Notes: generated from the letters alone by a model not told the origin. 64,000 nucleotides of DNA from Puniceicoccaceae bacterium 5H (GCA_009772895.1 WOUP01000008.1:62001-126000); one strand, 5' to 3'. Shown: positions 21,998 through 31,875, counted from the stretch's first letter. Numbers and translations are program-made.

Positions 21998-22756
21998 CTA
22001 ACTCCACAACAACTTGATGCCGGCGACAATGACGAAAAACCACACGAGGCGCTGAAACGTCTCTTGCTTGATGCGTTTGACCACCAGCGGGGCCACCAAC
22101 GCCCCCAGCACGGAGAAACAGGCGAAAACCGCACTGACGCCGATCGAATCGAAGTTGATGATGCCCAGCTCGACCTGCAGCGGCACCTTGAAGATATTGA
22201 TGATGAAAAACGTCCACGCGCCGGTGCCGATAAAGGCCATCTTGGGCAGCCCGATCGAGAGGTAGTAGACCTGGCCGAAGGGGCCCGCCGCGTTGGCCAC
22301 CATCGTCGCCACCCCGGCGGTGGAGCCGATGATGCGGCTGAACCACCGGCTCTGCGGCACATTGTTCAGCGGATCGTGCCCGCTCTTCTGCATCCACCAG
22401 CGCCAGACCTGCCAGACGGTCATGCCGAGGATGGTGACGCCGATGATGTTTTTGACCGCGCTGTCACTGAGGTAGTCGAAAAGCAGCCACCCCCCGAGCA
22501 CGCCGAGCATCATCCACGGCACCAGGCGCCAGACGTAGTGCCACTCCGCATGCCGTCGGTAGAGCAGCACCGCGCAGATATCGCCCGCGATCAGCACCGG
22601 CAACAGCAGGCCGACGGAAGCGCGCGCGGCAAAGGCGCTGGCGAAGAGCAGCGGCGAGATATTGCCCACCCCAGGCAGCCCGCCTTTGGACAGGCCGATG
22701 AGGAAGGCCCCGATTCCGGCGAGCAGCCATTGTTGCCAAGTGAGATCCAGCATCAT
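21998..22756 (-). CDS. TauE/SafE family membrane permease
   Basis: A 252-residue protein with about seven or eight hydrophobic segments and the family pattern 'GIGAFLIGLSKGGLPGVGNISP' at the start and 'GVATMVANAAGPFGQVYYLS' in the second half. TauE/SafE proteins export sulfite or sulfonate-derived compounds or act as anion permeases; the substrate here cannot be read. The start ATGATG overlaps the recF stop (22753-22756), so it is translated behind recF although the functions have no known link. Confidence 0.9.
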   Translation of the reverse strand: MMLDLTWQQWLLAGIGAFLIGLSKGGLPGVGNISPLLFASAFAARASVGLLLPVLIAGDICAVLLYRRHAEWHYVWRLVPWMMLGVLGGWLLFDYLSDSAVKNIIGVTILGMTVWQVWRWWMQKSGHDPLNNVPQSRWFSRIIGSTAGVATMVANAAGPFGQVYYLSIGLPKMAFIGTGAWTFFIINIFKVPLQVELGIINFDSIGVSAVFACFSVLGALVAPLVVKRIKQETFQRLVWFFVIVAGIKLLWS

Positions 22757-23838
22757 GAAATTTGCGGTTCGAAGACGCCGCCCGCGACCTGCCAGATCTT
22801 CCAGGGACGGCTTTGCTCGGCGCGCGGCAACTCCGTGCCCGAGGCGATGACCTGGGTATGGGGCATCAGCGCCTGCCAGAAGCCCGCCCGGCGTTTGGGG
22901 TCGAGCTCGCCCAGGATGTCGTCCGCCAGGATGACCGGCTGCACGCCCGTGCGCTCCTGAAACCACCGGGCCTGCGCCAGCCGCAGCGACAGCACCAGCC
23001 CCCGCTGTTGCCCCTCCGAGCCGTATTCGCGCGCCCGCCGATCGAACAGGCGCAGGCTGAAGTCGTCCCGGTGCGGCCCCCGCTGCGTCGACTCCATTAC
23101 ACGATCGCGCTCGAGGTGCTCCTTCCAGAGTTGCAGGAACGAATAGGGGTCTTCGGCGTCGACGTTGGGCAGGTAGCGCAACTCCGGCGCCTCGTCCTCC
23201 GTGGCGATCGTTTGATAGGCCTCCGCCAGATGCTGACTCAGCTGCTGCATCGCCTGCTTGCGCAGACGCACCACCGCAGCCGCATGTTCGGCCAAGGTCG
23301 GTTCGAAGGCGGTTCGCACCGCCTCGGCCTGGCGCTCTTTCAGGCACCGGTTGCGCTCCTTCAGCGCCTGGTGGAAGCGGCGCAGGTGCTCGAGGTAGGT
23401 GGCGTCGACCGCCGCGATGGCCAAGTCGAGAAACTGCCGCCGCGCCTGCGGTGCGCCGCGTAGCAACTGGATGTCCTGCGACGAAAAGGGCACCGTCGGG
23501 AAGCGGCCCAGCACTTCGCCCAGGCGCTTGACCTTCTCGCCGTCGAGCCACACCTGTTTGCTGCCGTGTTTGAAGGCCAGCTCCAGCTCGGTCGGCCCCA
23601 GGTTTTCGTGTTCGAGGCGGAAGAACAGCCGCGCTTCTCCGCCCCCGCTCCACCGGACGAGCGTGCGGTTCTGCGAGGTCCGAAAGCTGCGCAGGGCCGT
23701 CACCAACGAGAGGGCCTCGAGCAGGTTGGTTTTGCCCTGCCCGTTTGGCCCGACCACGAAGGCGTCCTGCCCTTCCACAGCTACCGCCTGCAACTGTATG
23801 TTGCGGTAGTCACTGAGCCGGACCTCCAGAAATCGCAT
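22753..23838 (-). CDS. recF: DNA replication/repair protein RecF
   Basis: RecF is an SMC-like ATPase that with RecO and RecR loads RecA at gaps. The 361-residue product has the Walker A 'GPNGQGKTN' (30-37), an early 'LSDYRNI' and the C-terminal signature 'VILADDILGELDPKRR' (Walker B). ATG 23838 is used; the frame extends to a TTG five codons upstream. recF often sits beside dnaN; here it lies after a cysteine desulfurase gene with no dnaA or dnaN in the window. Confidence 0.95.
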   Translation of the reverse strand: MRFLEVRLSDYRNIQLQAVAVEGQDAFVVGPNGQGKTNLLEALSLVTALRSFRTSQNRTLVRWSGGGEARLFFRLEHENLGPTELELAFKHGSKQVWLDGEKVKRLGEVLGRFPTVPFSSQDIQLLRGAPQARRQFLDLAIAAVDATYLEHLRRFHQALKERNRCLKERQAEAVRTAFEPTLAEHAAAVVRLRKQAMQQLSQHLAEAYQTIATEDEAPELRYLPNVDAEDPYSFLQLWKEHLERDRVMESTQRGPHRDDFSLRLFDRRAREYGSEGQQRGLVLSLRLAQARWFQERTGVQPVILADDILGELDPKRRAGFWQALMPHTQVIASGTELPRAEQSRPWKIWQVAGGVFEPQIS

Positions 23839-23889
23839 GCGGTTATTGGGCAAGAAGAACCCGCTACTGGCAACTGTGGAATCGTCGCG

Positions 23890-25041
23890 CTAGATTTCGA
23901 TGACCATCGAATCGCGGCTACGCTCCTGTTCCAGCTCGTGCCACGAAGCGATAATCGCCTCCGCCAGCGCCTGCCAATTCTCTTCCGTCGTCTCCAGGCC
24001 GCCGCTGATGCGGATCGCGCACTCGGCCTGCGAACGCTCCACCCCCATCGCGGTGAGCACGTGGCTGACGCCGGGCTTGCCGGTGGCACAGGCCGAACCG
24101 CTGGAGACTTCAAAGCCGCGGCGGTCCAGCTGCGCGACCCAGCGCGCGCTGCAGTGGCGGGGCAGCAGCAGCATCACCGTATTCCAGAAGCGCGGCGTCT
24201 CTTCGCCCACCACGGTCACGTCCAGTTCGGCGCGCACCCGTTCGATCATACGGTCACGACTTTGGGCCAGCGCGTCGACCTTGGCGGCTTCCAGCGCAGC
24301 CACGCGTTCCTTCAGGGCGGCGACCATGGCCAGAATGCTGGCTGTCGCCTCCGTGCCGCCCCGGTGGTCGTTTTCCTGCGCGCCGCCAAACTGCACCTTC
24401 AGGCCGCGTAAGGCAGGCGAAAGCTTGAGAAAGCCCACTCCTTTCGGCCCCCCGAACTTGTGGCCGCTGCCCGTCAGCAGATCGCACATGCCCAGGCGGT
24501 CAAAGGACCGCTTGCCGATCCACTGGGCAGCATCGCAATGGAAGGGTACGCCCTGCTTTTGCGCCAGATCCAGCAGGATCGGCCACGGCTGCTCCACGCC
24601 GGTCTCGTTGTTGCCCGCCATGCAGCTGAGCAACACCGGGCGTGGATGGTTCTGAAAGTAGGTGCGCACCTCCGGGACCGACACATGCCCCTGCGCCCCC
24701 ACTTTCAATGCGTCCACGCGCCCCTCAAACCAGGCCTGTGCCGCATCGAGCACGCAGGGGTGTTCGATTGAGGAAATGGCCACGCGCGCCTCGGCGCCGT
24801 GATGCCGCGCGAAATGCCGAAAGATGGCGTTGTTTGCCTCGGACGCGCCGCTGGTGAAGACGATGTCTTCCGGATCGGCCTGCAGTATGTGCGCGAGTTC
24901 CTGACGCGCCTGCTCCAGCGCATTGCGGGCCCGGGCGGCCGCCCGGTAGGGGCTCGAGGGGTTATACCAGCTCGCTTCCAGCCAGGCCTCGCGGGCGGCG
25001 GCCGAAAGCGGGGTGGTGGCGTTGTGGTCGAAATACGCCAT
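23890..25041 (-). CDS. Cysteine desulfurase (NifS/IscS family)
   Basis: A pyridoxal-phosphate enzyme that takes sulfur from cysteine for Fe-S clusters or thio-modification. The 383-residue product has the family start 'YFDHNATTPLS', the PLP lysine in 'LTGSGHKFGGPKG' (Lys195) and the mobile active-site cysteine in 'SSGSACATGKPGVSH' (Cys318). It looks like the NifS/IscS branch (short Cys loop with SGSAC). It could serve nitrogenase Fe-S supply, but it is 15 kb from the nif genes in a recF neighbourhood, and no nifU or iscU scaffold is nearby, so nifS is not claimed. Confidence 0.92.
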   Translation of the reverse strand: MAYFDHNATTPLSAAAREAWLEASWYNPSSPYRAAARARNALEQARQELAHILQADPEDIVFTSGASEANNAIFRHFARHHGAEARVAISSIEHPCVLDAAQAWFEGRVDALKVGAQGHVSVPEVRTYFQNHPRPVLLSCMAGNNETGVEQPWPILLDLAQKQGVPFHCDAAQWIGKRSFDRLGMCDLLTGSGHKFGGPKGVGFLKLSPALRGLKVQFGGAQENDHRGGTEATASILAMVAALKERVAALEAAKVDALAQSRDRMIERVRAELDVTVVGEETPRFWNTVMLLLPRHCSARWVAQLDRRGFEVSSGSACATGKPGVSHVLTAMGVERSQAECAIRISGGLETTEENWQALAEAIIASWHELEQERSRDSMVIEI

Positions 25042-25060
25042 GCAGCATCATGCTCCAGAC

Positions 25061-25882
25061 CTACGGGATGCGCAAATTCTGACCGACCTTCAAGCTGTTG
25101 GGGCTGGCCATGATGTCGGTGTTGGCCTCGTAGATCTCGCGCCAGCGGTTGGGCGTGCCATACATCTTGCGGCTGATACTCGAGAGGCTGTCCCCGGCCT
25201 CAACGGTATACCGACGCGGCCCCTGGCTTTGCTGGTTCATCTGTTGCTGCTCTTCCTGTCGGCGCTCGGAAATGATGATCGGCGCCACCGGCTGCCCGGC
25301 CTGAGCGAGACGTTGCTGCGATTGCTGGAGCGCTTGATTGGTCCGGTCGAGCCGCTGTTGCAGATCCTGGAATTGCGACTGGCGCGTGACGAGTTGCTGG
25401 CGCAGGCGCTCGTTTTCCTTCTGCAGCTCATCCACCTTGGCCAGCAAGTCCAGGCGACTGGTTTCATTGTCGTAAGGCTTGCCGGGCAACTGCTTCAGGT
25501 ATTCCTTCTGTGCGGTATTGATCAGCTCGGTGACCAACGCGCTTTCCTCGGAGTTCGGCTTGGCCTCTAGGTATTTCTTGAAGTGGTAGATGGCGCTCAG
25601 CGGATCGTGCACGTGGTTGAGGTAGAGCAGGCCCGACTCAAGGTGCGACTCCGGGGCGGAACGACGTGCATCGATGACGCTCAGAAACGCTGCCAGCGCC
25701 TCGTCGTTGTTGCCTTCCTTCAGCAGGCTCTGCCCGCGGCGGAACGCGCGCTCGTCCGTCTCCTGCACCTGGGTCTGCGGGCCATCGCACCCGACCATCA
25801 AAAATTGTGATCCGCCGATCAGTGCCCAAGCGAGCAGAACCCATTTCCAGCTGTGTCCCCAACGGAACTTCCGCCACATCAT
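25061..25882 (-). CDS. LysM-domain lipoprotein with TPR-like and coiled-coil regions
   Basis: A 273-residue precursor with a lipoprotein signal ending 'LMVGC' (Cys at about 32). Residues 45-120 have a TPR-like helical pattern ('GQSLLKEGNNDEALAAF'), 140-210 a Gln/Leu-rich coiled coil, and the last 50 residues a LysM domain ('YTVEAGDSLSSISRKMYG' to 'LKVGQNLRIP') that binds peptidoglycan. It would sit in the periplasm, anchored to a membrane and touching the wall. Its role may be in cell-wall organisation; the family is not otherwise recognised. Ends 20 bases before the desulfurase gene. Confidence 0.85.
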   Translation of the reverse strand: MMWRKFRWGHSWKWVLLAWALIGGSQFLMVGCDGPQTQVQETDERAFRRGQSLLKEGNNDEALAAFLSVIDARRSAPESHLESGLLYLNHVHDPLSAIYHFKKYLEAKPNSEESALVTELINTAQKEYLKQLPGKPYDNETSRLDLLAKVDELQKENERLRQQLVTRQSQFQDLQQRLDRTNQALQQSQQRLAQAGQPVAPIIISERRQEEQQQMNQQSQGPRRYTVEAGDSLSSISRKMYGTPNRWREIYEANTDIMASPNSLKVGQNLRIP

Positions 25883-25915
25883 GCCCGCGATCTTGGCACA
25901 AACTGAGCGCGTGGG

Positions 25916-26713
25916 CTAGCGCAAATCCTGGGAAGCACGCCGCCTTTTTTCCCGCCAGCGATGCCAGAAAAAGGGCGGGTTGAGCACGAGGTAGCGCCGC
26001 CACAAGCGCCGGGGCTCACAAAACAGGCGGAAGGCGCTCTCCAGCCCGCGCCGCTGCATCCAGCGCGGGGCCTGCGGCAGTAAACCGGCGTGAAAATCGA
26101 AGGCGGCCCCCACCCCTAGCATGGTGCCGTGCTTGAGCATGGGCTTGAGCCGCGCCATGACCTGGACCTGCCGCCCGCCACCCAGGGAAAGCCAGATCAC
26201 GTCGGCCTGCTGGGCGTTGAGCCATGCCGACAGCTCTTCGTAGGTAGTCGGGCGAAAGCAGCCGCTCTCCTGCGTCGGCCCCAACGGCATGCGCAGGTGC
26301 TCGAGCTGGGCAAAATCGGGATCGACCTCCCCCACCCAATTGATCTCCGGGAAGCACGCACGGACGCCTTCGCGGGCAGCCTCGGTCGCGCCCACCAGCA
26401 CGTGCCGCCGCGTCGCCAGCTCCGGGTCTTCGAGCACCATCGCCATCAGGTCGGGGCCGTAGACGCGGTCCTGGATGTCGTAGCCGTCTTCGCGCATGGC
26501 CCAGACGATCGGCATGCCGTCCGGCGCCACGATATCCGCCTGCTTCAGCGCTTCGGCGTAGTCCGGGTTCGAGCGGGCGGTCATCACGTCCGCCACGTTA
26601 GACACCGCGACCATGCCCGGCCCTCGATGTTCGCGAATCCACGCAACGACATCGCGATAGGTACACACCGTAAACGGCACTCCAAGAATGTCGGCTCGGG
26701 GGTAGGAAGGCAC
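25916..26713 (-). CDS. WecG/TagA/CpsF family glycosyltransferase
   Basis: A 265-residue enzyme of the family that adds N-acetylmannosamine(uronate) or related sugars to lipid-linked intermediates in surface polysaccharide synthesis. Family features are 'VSNVADVMTARSNPDYAEAL', 'VAPDGMPIVWAMRE', 'DRVYGPDLMAMVLED', 'DVIWLSLGGGRQ' and 'GVGAAFDFHAGLLPQAPRWMQRRGLES'. The last 25 residues are basic and may hold it on the membrane. The start is a GTG with no strong ribosome site. No other polysaccharide gene is next to it; the O-antigen ligase-like protein lies 10 kb upstream on the same strand. Confidence 0.92.
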   Translation of the reverse strand: MPSYPRADILGVPFTVCTYRDVVAWIREHRGPGMVAVSNVADVMTARSNPDYAEALKQADIVAPDGMPIVWAMREDGYDIQDRVYGPDLMAMVLEDPELATRRHVLVGATEAAREGVRACFPEINWVGEVDPDFAQLEHLRMPLGPTQESGCFRPTTYEELSAWLNAQQADVIWLSLGGGRQVQVMARLKPMLKHGTMLGVGAAFDFHAGLLPQAPRWMQRRGLESAFRLFCEPRRLWRRYLVLNPPFFWHRWREKRRRASQDLR

Positions 26714-26760
26714 GCTGGGTAAATATTACCAAACTGTGCCAGCTGGCAAGCCCGAGGCAC

Positions 26761-29700
26761 CTATCTTGCGCCCAAAGCGCGGCGCAAGTCTTCCACGTTC
26801 TGGAAGGTGGCGGGGCGTTTCTGCTTGGCTTCGCGGCGTGCGTTCGCCACCTCAGGGTCGGCGGGAGCCGGCTGTGGACCGGGCTCGGGGTTCTCCGCGG
26901 CCTGCGCCGCCGCCACCGCCTGATCGAGAATCACGGGCGAGACTTTTTGCGCGGTCGGGATCTCTTGAGCGAAGACCTGCACGCGAAATTCCTCCAGCAG
27001 CCAGCGCAGGCGTTCGCGCTCAGGCGTCGGCTTGCGCAACTGGTCGAGCCGGTGCTCGTAGTGGGCGACGCGGCGCGCCTTTTCCGCGTCCTTCGTCGGA
27101 TCCACCTTGGCCCGCTCCATCCGCCGGTAAAGGGCGGCCAGGTAACGCGGCAGGTGCGGCAAGCGGTCGACCGGAGTGTGCGACAGGAAGTCATGCGACG
27201 TCAGCCGGTCGATGCCCTCGCTAACCCACGCCGGAGCCCCGCCGGACTCCCGGACGAGGGCCGCATGCCAGCGGTAGATCTCCTCCAGCTGATCCACATA
27301 CTGCTGCGGCCAGCCCCGGGTGCGTTCGCGGGCGACCTTCAGCGCCTGCTGCAGCTGCTTCGGATTCAGCGGCAGGGGCTTGGCGTCGAGGAACAAGAGT
27401 TGGTGCAGGTGCTCCCGGGCGGCAGGGGCCAGCGCCTTCACGTCGGTCGGCAAGGTCTTCTGCCGGGCGTTGAGCTTGTTCGTAGCTGCTGCGAGTTTGG
27501 ACGAAAAATCACCGCCGCCACCCGACTTCCGACCTTGCGCTGTCGGTGGGGGCTCGGCCTGCGGGATCTTGGCCAGGCGGCGCAGCTCGCGCTCGAGGTC
27601 GCGCTCCACCCAGCCGAGATCACGCCCCAAAAGCCCCAAAGCGAACTGACGGAAGGCCGGCAGCGTAAACCTGGCCGCCTGCTCAGGCGTCTCGAACAAG
27701 CGCACGGCGACGGCCTCCTTTTCCTGCTTGAGGCCCGGATAGGCCAGCACGGGCAACTCAGACCCCTTACCCAGCGACAACTCGCGCGGCAGCTCGGGGT
27801 AGGCCTGCTCGGTCAGCTGGCTTTGCTCGTAGCGCTGGACGGCCTGACGCCAAAGCTGCTTGCGACGTCGGTTGCCACCCTGCTCCAGCTGCGCGATCGC
27901 CTTCTCCTGATATTCCTGCGCCACCTGTTGCCAGTCGCGCCCCGCGGCCACGGTCTCGCCCTTGTGGTCGACCACTTCCACGCGCGGGCGCAAGTGTTCG
28001 GGGATCGCCTCGAGGTTCCACTCGTCGGGCCAGATGCGCACGCCGTAGTCCTCCGCGATGAGGCGGGTCAGACTGCTGATCAGGCTCTCCGGCTGCGGCT
28101 GGAGGTGGCGCGTCAACGCCTTGGCCTTGTCGCCGATGGGGTGCAGCTTCACGCGGGTTTCCTTCGGCAGCGAGCGCAGGAGGTGGTGCACCTTTTCTTC
28201 GAGGTAGCCCGGCACCATCCAGTCGAGGCGAGCCGGGTCGATCGCTTCGAGGTCGGCGATCGGCACCTTCAGCGTCGCGCCGTCGACCTCCGTGCCGGGC
28301 TGGTATTGGTAAGAGAGGTCGAGCTTGGCGCCGTTCATCTCCACCTGATCCGGATAGAGGTGCGCCTCTTCCTCGCCCGCGTCTTCGAGCAGGTCCTCCT
28401 CGGTCAGCTTCAGGAAGTCCCAGATATCGTCCTGCCCCGGTTGGGCGCGCGCTTTCGCCAAGCGGCGCAGGTCGGGCACGCTGCCCACGTTTTCGATGCG
28501 CGCGGCGTAAAACTGGTAGATGCGTTCGTCGAGGGTCCAGGCCGAAGCATGACGCCGGCGGGTCTGCAGGTTTTCCACCCGTTCGCGCAGCTCCTGATTG
28601 TGCACGAAGAACGGCAGCTGCGTCTTCAGCTCGCCTTCGACGAGGGCGTTGCGGATAAAGATCTCGGTCGCCTGCGCAGGGTCGACGCGGCTGTATTGCA
28701 CGCGCTTGACCGCCACCTCAAGGCCGTAGAGGCGGATGCGTTCCTTGCAGAGCACGCGCTCGCTGCTGGCCTCGTAGTAGGGCTCGGCGTATTGGCGGGA
28801 GCAGAGGTGGGCGCCGAGCTCGAGGATCCAGGATGGGTCGATCTCGGCACAAGTGCGACCATAGAGGCGGTTGGTCTCGACCCACTCCGCGCAGACGATC
28901 CACTCCGGCGTCCGGGGCTTGCCGCCCCCCTCTTTCGGCTTGGGCACGCCCTTCTTGCGCTCGGCCTTGGCGGCCTTTTTGTCGAACAGCGCGCTGCCGG
29001 GGAAGAGCATGACGGTGCGCTGATGCGGCGCCCGGTAGTGGTTGTTCTCGTCGCGGTGGGCCACGTTGCCCAACAGGCCCGTGACGAGCGCGCGGTGAAT
29101 CTGGTGGTATTCGGCCGGTTTGGCGTTGGGGCGGAACTCCTTGATCTCGCGCAGGATCTGACTGAGCTGCTTGTGGATATCGCGCCACTCACGCATGCGC
29201 ATGTAGTTCAGGTAGTGCTCTTTGCAGAACTTGCGCAGCTGATTCTGGGTCAACTTTTCCGTCTGGTCGTGGTAGGCGTTCCAAAGGTTGAGCAACGTGA
29301 CGAAGTCCGACTTCGGCTCGACGAACTTGCGGTGTTGCTGGTCGGCTGCTTCGCGGGCATCCATCGGTCGCTCCCGCGGGTCCTGGATACTGAGGCCCGA
29401 CGCCACCACGAGCACCTCGGTCAGGCTGCCTTCCTGCTGGGCGGCCAGCAGCATGCGGCCCACGGTTGGGTCGGCCGGCAAGCGGGCGAGCTGTTTGCCC
29501 AACGGGGTCAGCTCATGCGTGCTGCCCAGGGCGCCCAGATCCTGCAGCAACTGATAGCCAGCGCGGATCGCCCGCTCCTGCGGCGGGTCGATAAAGGGAA
29601 AGTCCTCCACCTGCCCCAGCCCGAATGCCATCATGCGCAGAATGACCGCGGCCAGGTTGGCCCGCTGGATCTCCGGTGTCGCGTATTCGGGCCGGGCGGC

Positions 29701-30957
29701 GTAATCCTGCTCGCTGTAAAGGCGGATGCAGACGCCCTCGCTCACGCGGCCCGCGCGGCCCTTGCGCTGTTCAGCACTGCTTTGCGCCACCGGCTCGATC
29801 GGCAGGCGCTGGGTGCGCGTATGGGCGCTGTAGCGGCTGATGCGCGCCAGGCCGGAGTCCACGACGTAGCGAATCCCCGGAATCGTCAGCGAAGTCTCGG
29901 CGATATTGGTGGACAGGATGATCTTGCGGCGGCGACTGGAGCGAAAGATGCGCTGCTGCTCTTCGTTGGTCAGGCGCCCGAACAAGGGCAAGACTTCGGT
30001 GCGCGGCAGGTTGCGGCCTTCGACGAGGTTGCGCAGCTCGCGAATATCCTTCTCGCTCGGCAGGAAGACCAGCACATCGCCCGCCCGGTTGTCGGACGTG
30101 ATGTCTTCGATCACCTGGGCCGCCGCGTCGAGGTAACTGCGATCGCCGCTGTCCTGCAGCACCTCGTCGACCGGCGCGTAGCGGACCTCGACCGGGAAGG
30201 TGCGTCCGCTGACCTCCACGATGGGCGCGCCGTCGAAATGCCGGCTGAACGTCTCGGTGTCGATCGTGGCCGAGGTGACGATGATCTTGAGGTCGGGCCG
30301 CTCGACGCGAAGACGCTTGAGGTAGCCGAGTAGAAAGTCGATGTTGAGGCTGCGCTCGTGCGCCTCGTCCACGATCACCACCTCGTAGTCCTTCAGCAAC
30401 GGATCGCCCTGGATCTCCGAGAGCAGCATGCCGTCGGTCAACAGCTTGATGCGGGTATCGCCGCTGGTCTGGTCCGTGAAACGGATCTTGGCGCCAACCT
30501 CCCGGCCGAAGGGCACCTGCAGCTCTTCGGCAATGCGCTGCGAGACGGACAAGGCGGCCACGCGGCGCGGCTGGGTACAGGCAATGGCCCCACTGACGCC
30601 AAAGCCGGCGGCGAGGCACATCTTGGGCAGCTGCGTCGTCTTGCCGGAACCGGTTTCACCCGCGATCACGAGCACCGGATGCTCCTGCAACAGCCCGATG
30701 ATCTCGTCCGCGCGGGCTGTGATGGGCAGGCCTTCGGGGAAGGACGGCTTGGGCGTGGAGGCAGCACGGTGCGCGCGCTTTTCGGCCGAGGCCTCGAGCT
30801 GCTCCGCCAGCTGCTCCAGGCGGGGGCCGATCTTCTCCGGGTTGCGCGGCGGCAGCCAGCGTTGCAGCAAAGCTTCCGCCTCGAGCCGATCCCGCAGGAG
30901 GGCTGAAGGGAGACTGCGCCGGACGCGTTCCAATGCTGCCGTTAAGACCTTTTCCAT
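26761..30957 (-). CDS. hrpA: ATP-dependent RNA helicase HrpA
   Basis: A 1398-residue DEAH-box helicase with the size and order of bacterial HrpA: an N-terminal helical part, the Walker A 'GETGSGKTTQLPKM', the DEAH motif in 'VIVDEAHERSLNIDFLLG', 'IVTSATIDTETFSRHF', and motif VI 'QRKGRAGRVSEG', followed by the HA2 and OB-like regions and a long C-terminal domain ('LPQAEP' region and beyond). HrpA takes part in mRNA processing and in rescue of stalled ribosomes in E. coli. Single gene of its run; frame clean throughout. Confidence 0.96.
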   Translation of the reverse strand: MEKVLTAALERVRRSLPSALLRDRLEAEALLQRWLPPRNPEKIGPRLEQLAEQLEASAEKRAHRAASTPKPSFPEGLPITARADEIIGLLQEHPVLVIAGETGSGKTTQLPKMCLAAGFGVSGAIACTQPRRVAALSVSQRIAEELQVPFGREVGAKIRFTDQTSGDTRIKLLTDGMLLSEIQGDPLLKDYEVVIVDEAHERSLNIDFLLGYLKRLRVERPDLKIIVTSATIDTETFSRHFDGAPIVEVSGRTFPVEVRYAPVDEVLQDSGDRSYLDAAAQVIEDITSDNRAGDVLVFLPSEKDIRELRNLVEGRNLPRTEVLPLFGRLTNEEQQRIFRSSRRRKIILSTNIAETSLTIPGIRYVVDSGLARISRYSAHTRTQRLPIEPVAQSSAEQRKGRAGRVSEGVCIRLYSEQDYAARPEYATPEIQRANLAAVILRMMAFGLGQVEDFPFIDPPQERAIRAGYQLLQDLGALGSTHELTPLGKQLARLPADPTVGRMLLAAQQEGSLTEVLVVASGLSIQDPRERPMDAREAADQQHRKFVEPKSDFVTLLNLWNAYHDQTEKLTQNQLRKFCKEHYLNYMRMREWRDIHKQLSQILREIKEFRPNAKPAEYHQIHRALVTGLLGNVAHRDENNHYRAPHQRTVMLFPGSALFDKKAAKAERKKGVPKPKEGGGKPRTPEWIVCAEWVETNRLYGRTCAEIDPSWILELGAHLCSRQYAEPYYEASSERVLCKERIRLYGLEVAVKRVQYSRVDPAQATEIFIRNALVEGELKTQLPFFVHNQELRERVENLQTRRRHASAWTLDERIYQFYAARIENVGSVPDLRRLAKARAQPGQDDIWDFLKLTEEDLLEDAGEEEAHLYPDQVEMNGAKLDLSYQYQPGTEVDGATLKVPIADLEAIDPARLDWMVPGYLEEKVHHLLRSLPKETRVKLHPIGDKAKALTRHLQPQPESLISSLTRLIAEDYGVRIWPDEWNLEAIPEHLRPRVEVVDHKGETVAAGRDWQQVAQEYQEKAIAQLEQGGNRRRKQLWRQAVQRYEQSQLTEQAYPELPRELSLGKGSELPVLAYPGLKQEKEAVAVRLFETPEQAARFTLPAFRQFALGLLGRDLGWVERDLERELRRLAKIPQAEPPPTAQGRKSGGGGDFSSKLAAATNKLNARQKTLPTDVKALAPAAREHLHQLLFLDAKPLPLNPKQLQQALKVARERTRGWPQQYVDQLEEIYRWHAALVRESGGAPAWVSEGIDRLTSHDFLSHTPVDRLPHLPRYLAALYRRMERAKVDPTKDAEKARRVAHYEHRLDQLRKPTPERERLRWLLEEFRVQVFAQEIPTAQKVSPVILDQAVAAAQAAENPEPGPQPAPADPEVANARREAKQKRPATFQNVEDLRRALGAR

Positions 30958-31011
30958 GTCGAAACGGGCAAGCTAACAGCAGCCCAGGCGAAAACTCAAG
31001 TCGCAGCTGTC

Positions 31012-31875
31012 TCAGGCTGCGCTGCTGACCTTGGCGCGCTTTTCCACCAGCTCCAGCACCGGCCCACGCAAGCGGTGGAAGTGGTCCAGCGCATCCTGCA
31101 TGTGCATGATGATGTTGGGCACCGTGATCCCGAGCGAGTTCAGGCTCTGCGGCGGCACGTCGGACAGCGGGGCGGTAAACGACGGGCTGAAGAACGAGCG
31201 CGACAGGATGCGCGCGACGTTGAGCCGGATAGCGGTCGCCTTGTGCTGCCCGCAAAGGGCAGGACGGAATTGCCCCCGAATGGGGTTCGAAATCGCGTCC
31301 GGCAACTGCCAGAGCTCCAGCAGGTCGTGCCCGACCGAGGTAAAGTCCTTGCCCACCTGATTACGCTCCCACTGGCTCTGATCCTGGAAGGTCGAATCTT
31401 CGTCGAGGAAATTGCCGGTGTTGATGCGAGAGAGGATGCGCGAAATCGGCACGATACCGATGCGGTAGTAGAGGCCTACCATGAAGCCGTCCACGGCGGG
31501 CGCTTCACACATCTTGGCCAACTGCTCCGACCACACCGCCACAGCGAGGCTGTGCTCCATGAAATCATGACCGTTGGTCTGGTAGGGCGAAAAATCCGTA
31601 TCCATCAACAGCAACAAGGCTGCGATCGCGACGGCTTCCTTGAAAATACCGAGGCCTTCTTCCGTTTGCAGGAAATCGGCCAGATTTTCAGGCTCATCTT
31701 CTTCGAAGAAAGCGGGAAAAACGAGGCGCAAGTGATAACGCAGACGTTCCTGACTTTCCAAAAAGGTCACGATCGCCTGGTACTGGCTTGGGTTGAGGGT
31801 ACGGAGGCGATAAAGCTTGGCGAGTAACTGCCAAGTTGCGGGGACCTTTTCGTAGCCTTTGAGAACATTCAGCAT
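31012..31875 (-). CDS. HDOD-type signalling protein
   Basis: A 287-residue helical protein that resembles HDOD domains, the HD-related domains with the metal-binding residues lost, found in bacterial signalling. Readable parts are 'AVAIAALLLLMDTDFSPY', 'FMEHSLAVAVWSEQLAK', 'VDGFMVGLYYRIGIVPISRIL' and 'VGHDLLELWQLPDAISNPIRG', the last being close to the usual 'H...GA.LL..W.LP' block. No catalytic HD motif is complete. The ATG at 31875 is preferred to a TTG eight codons upstream. It stands alone between hrpA and the dus gene; its target is unknown. Confidence 0.75.
   Translation of the reverse strand: MLNVLKGYEKVPATWQLLAKLYRLRTLNPSQYQAIVTFLESQERLRYHLRLVFPAFFEEDEPENLADFLQTEEGLGIFKEAVAIAALLLLMDTDFSPYQTNGHDFMEHSLAVAVWSEQLAKMCEAPAVDGFMVGLYYRIGIVPISRILSRINTGNFLDEDSTFQDQSQWERNQVGKDFTSVGHDLLELWQLPDAISNPIRGQFRPALCGQHKATAIRLNVARILSRSFFSPSFTAPLSDVPPQSLNSLGITVPNIIMHMQDALDHFHRLRGPVLELVEKRAKVSSAA

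Noticed and set aside
21998-23653. A single 551-codon minus-strand frame joining recF DNA to the TauE-like gene.
   Set aside because: Its first part is recF read out of frame. RecF motifs lie in another frame, and the permease starts at 22756 with a normal membrane-protein N-terminus.
26947-30333. An 1128-codon frame on the + strand opposite hrpA.
   Set aside because: HrpA on the other strand has every helicase motif, whereas this frame has none and its composition (Leu/Val/Arg/His-rich) is that of an antisense shadow.
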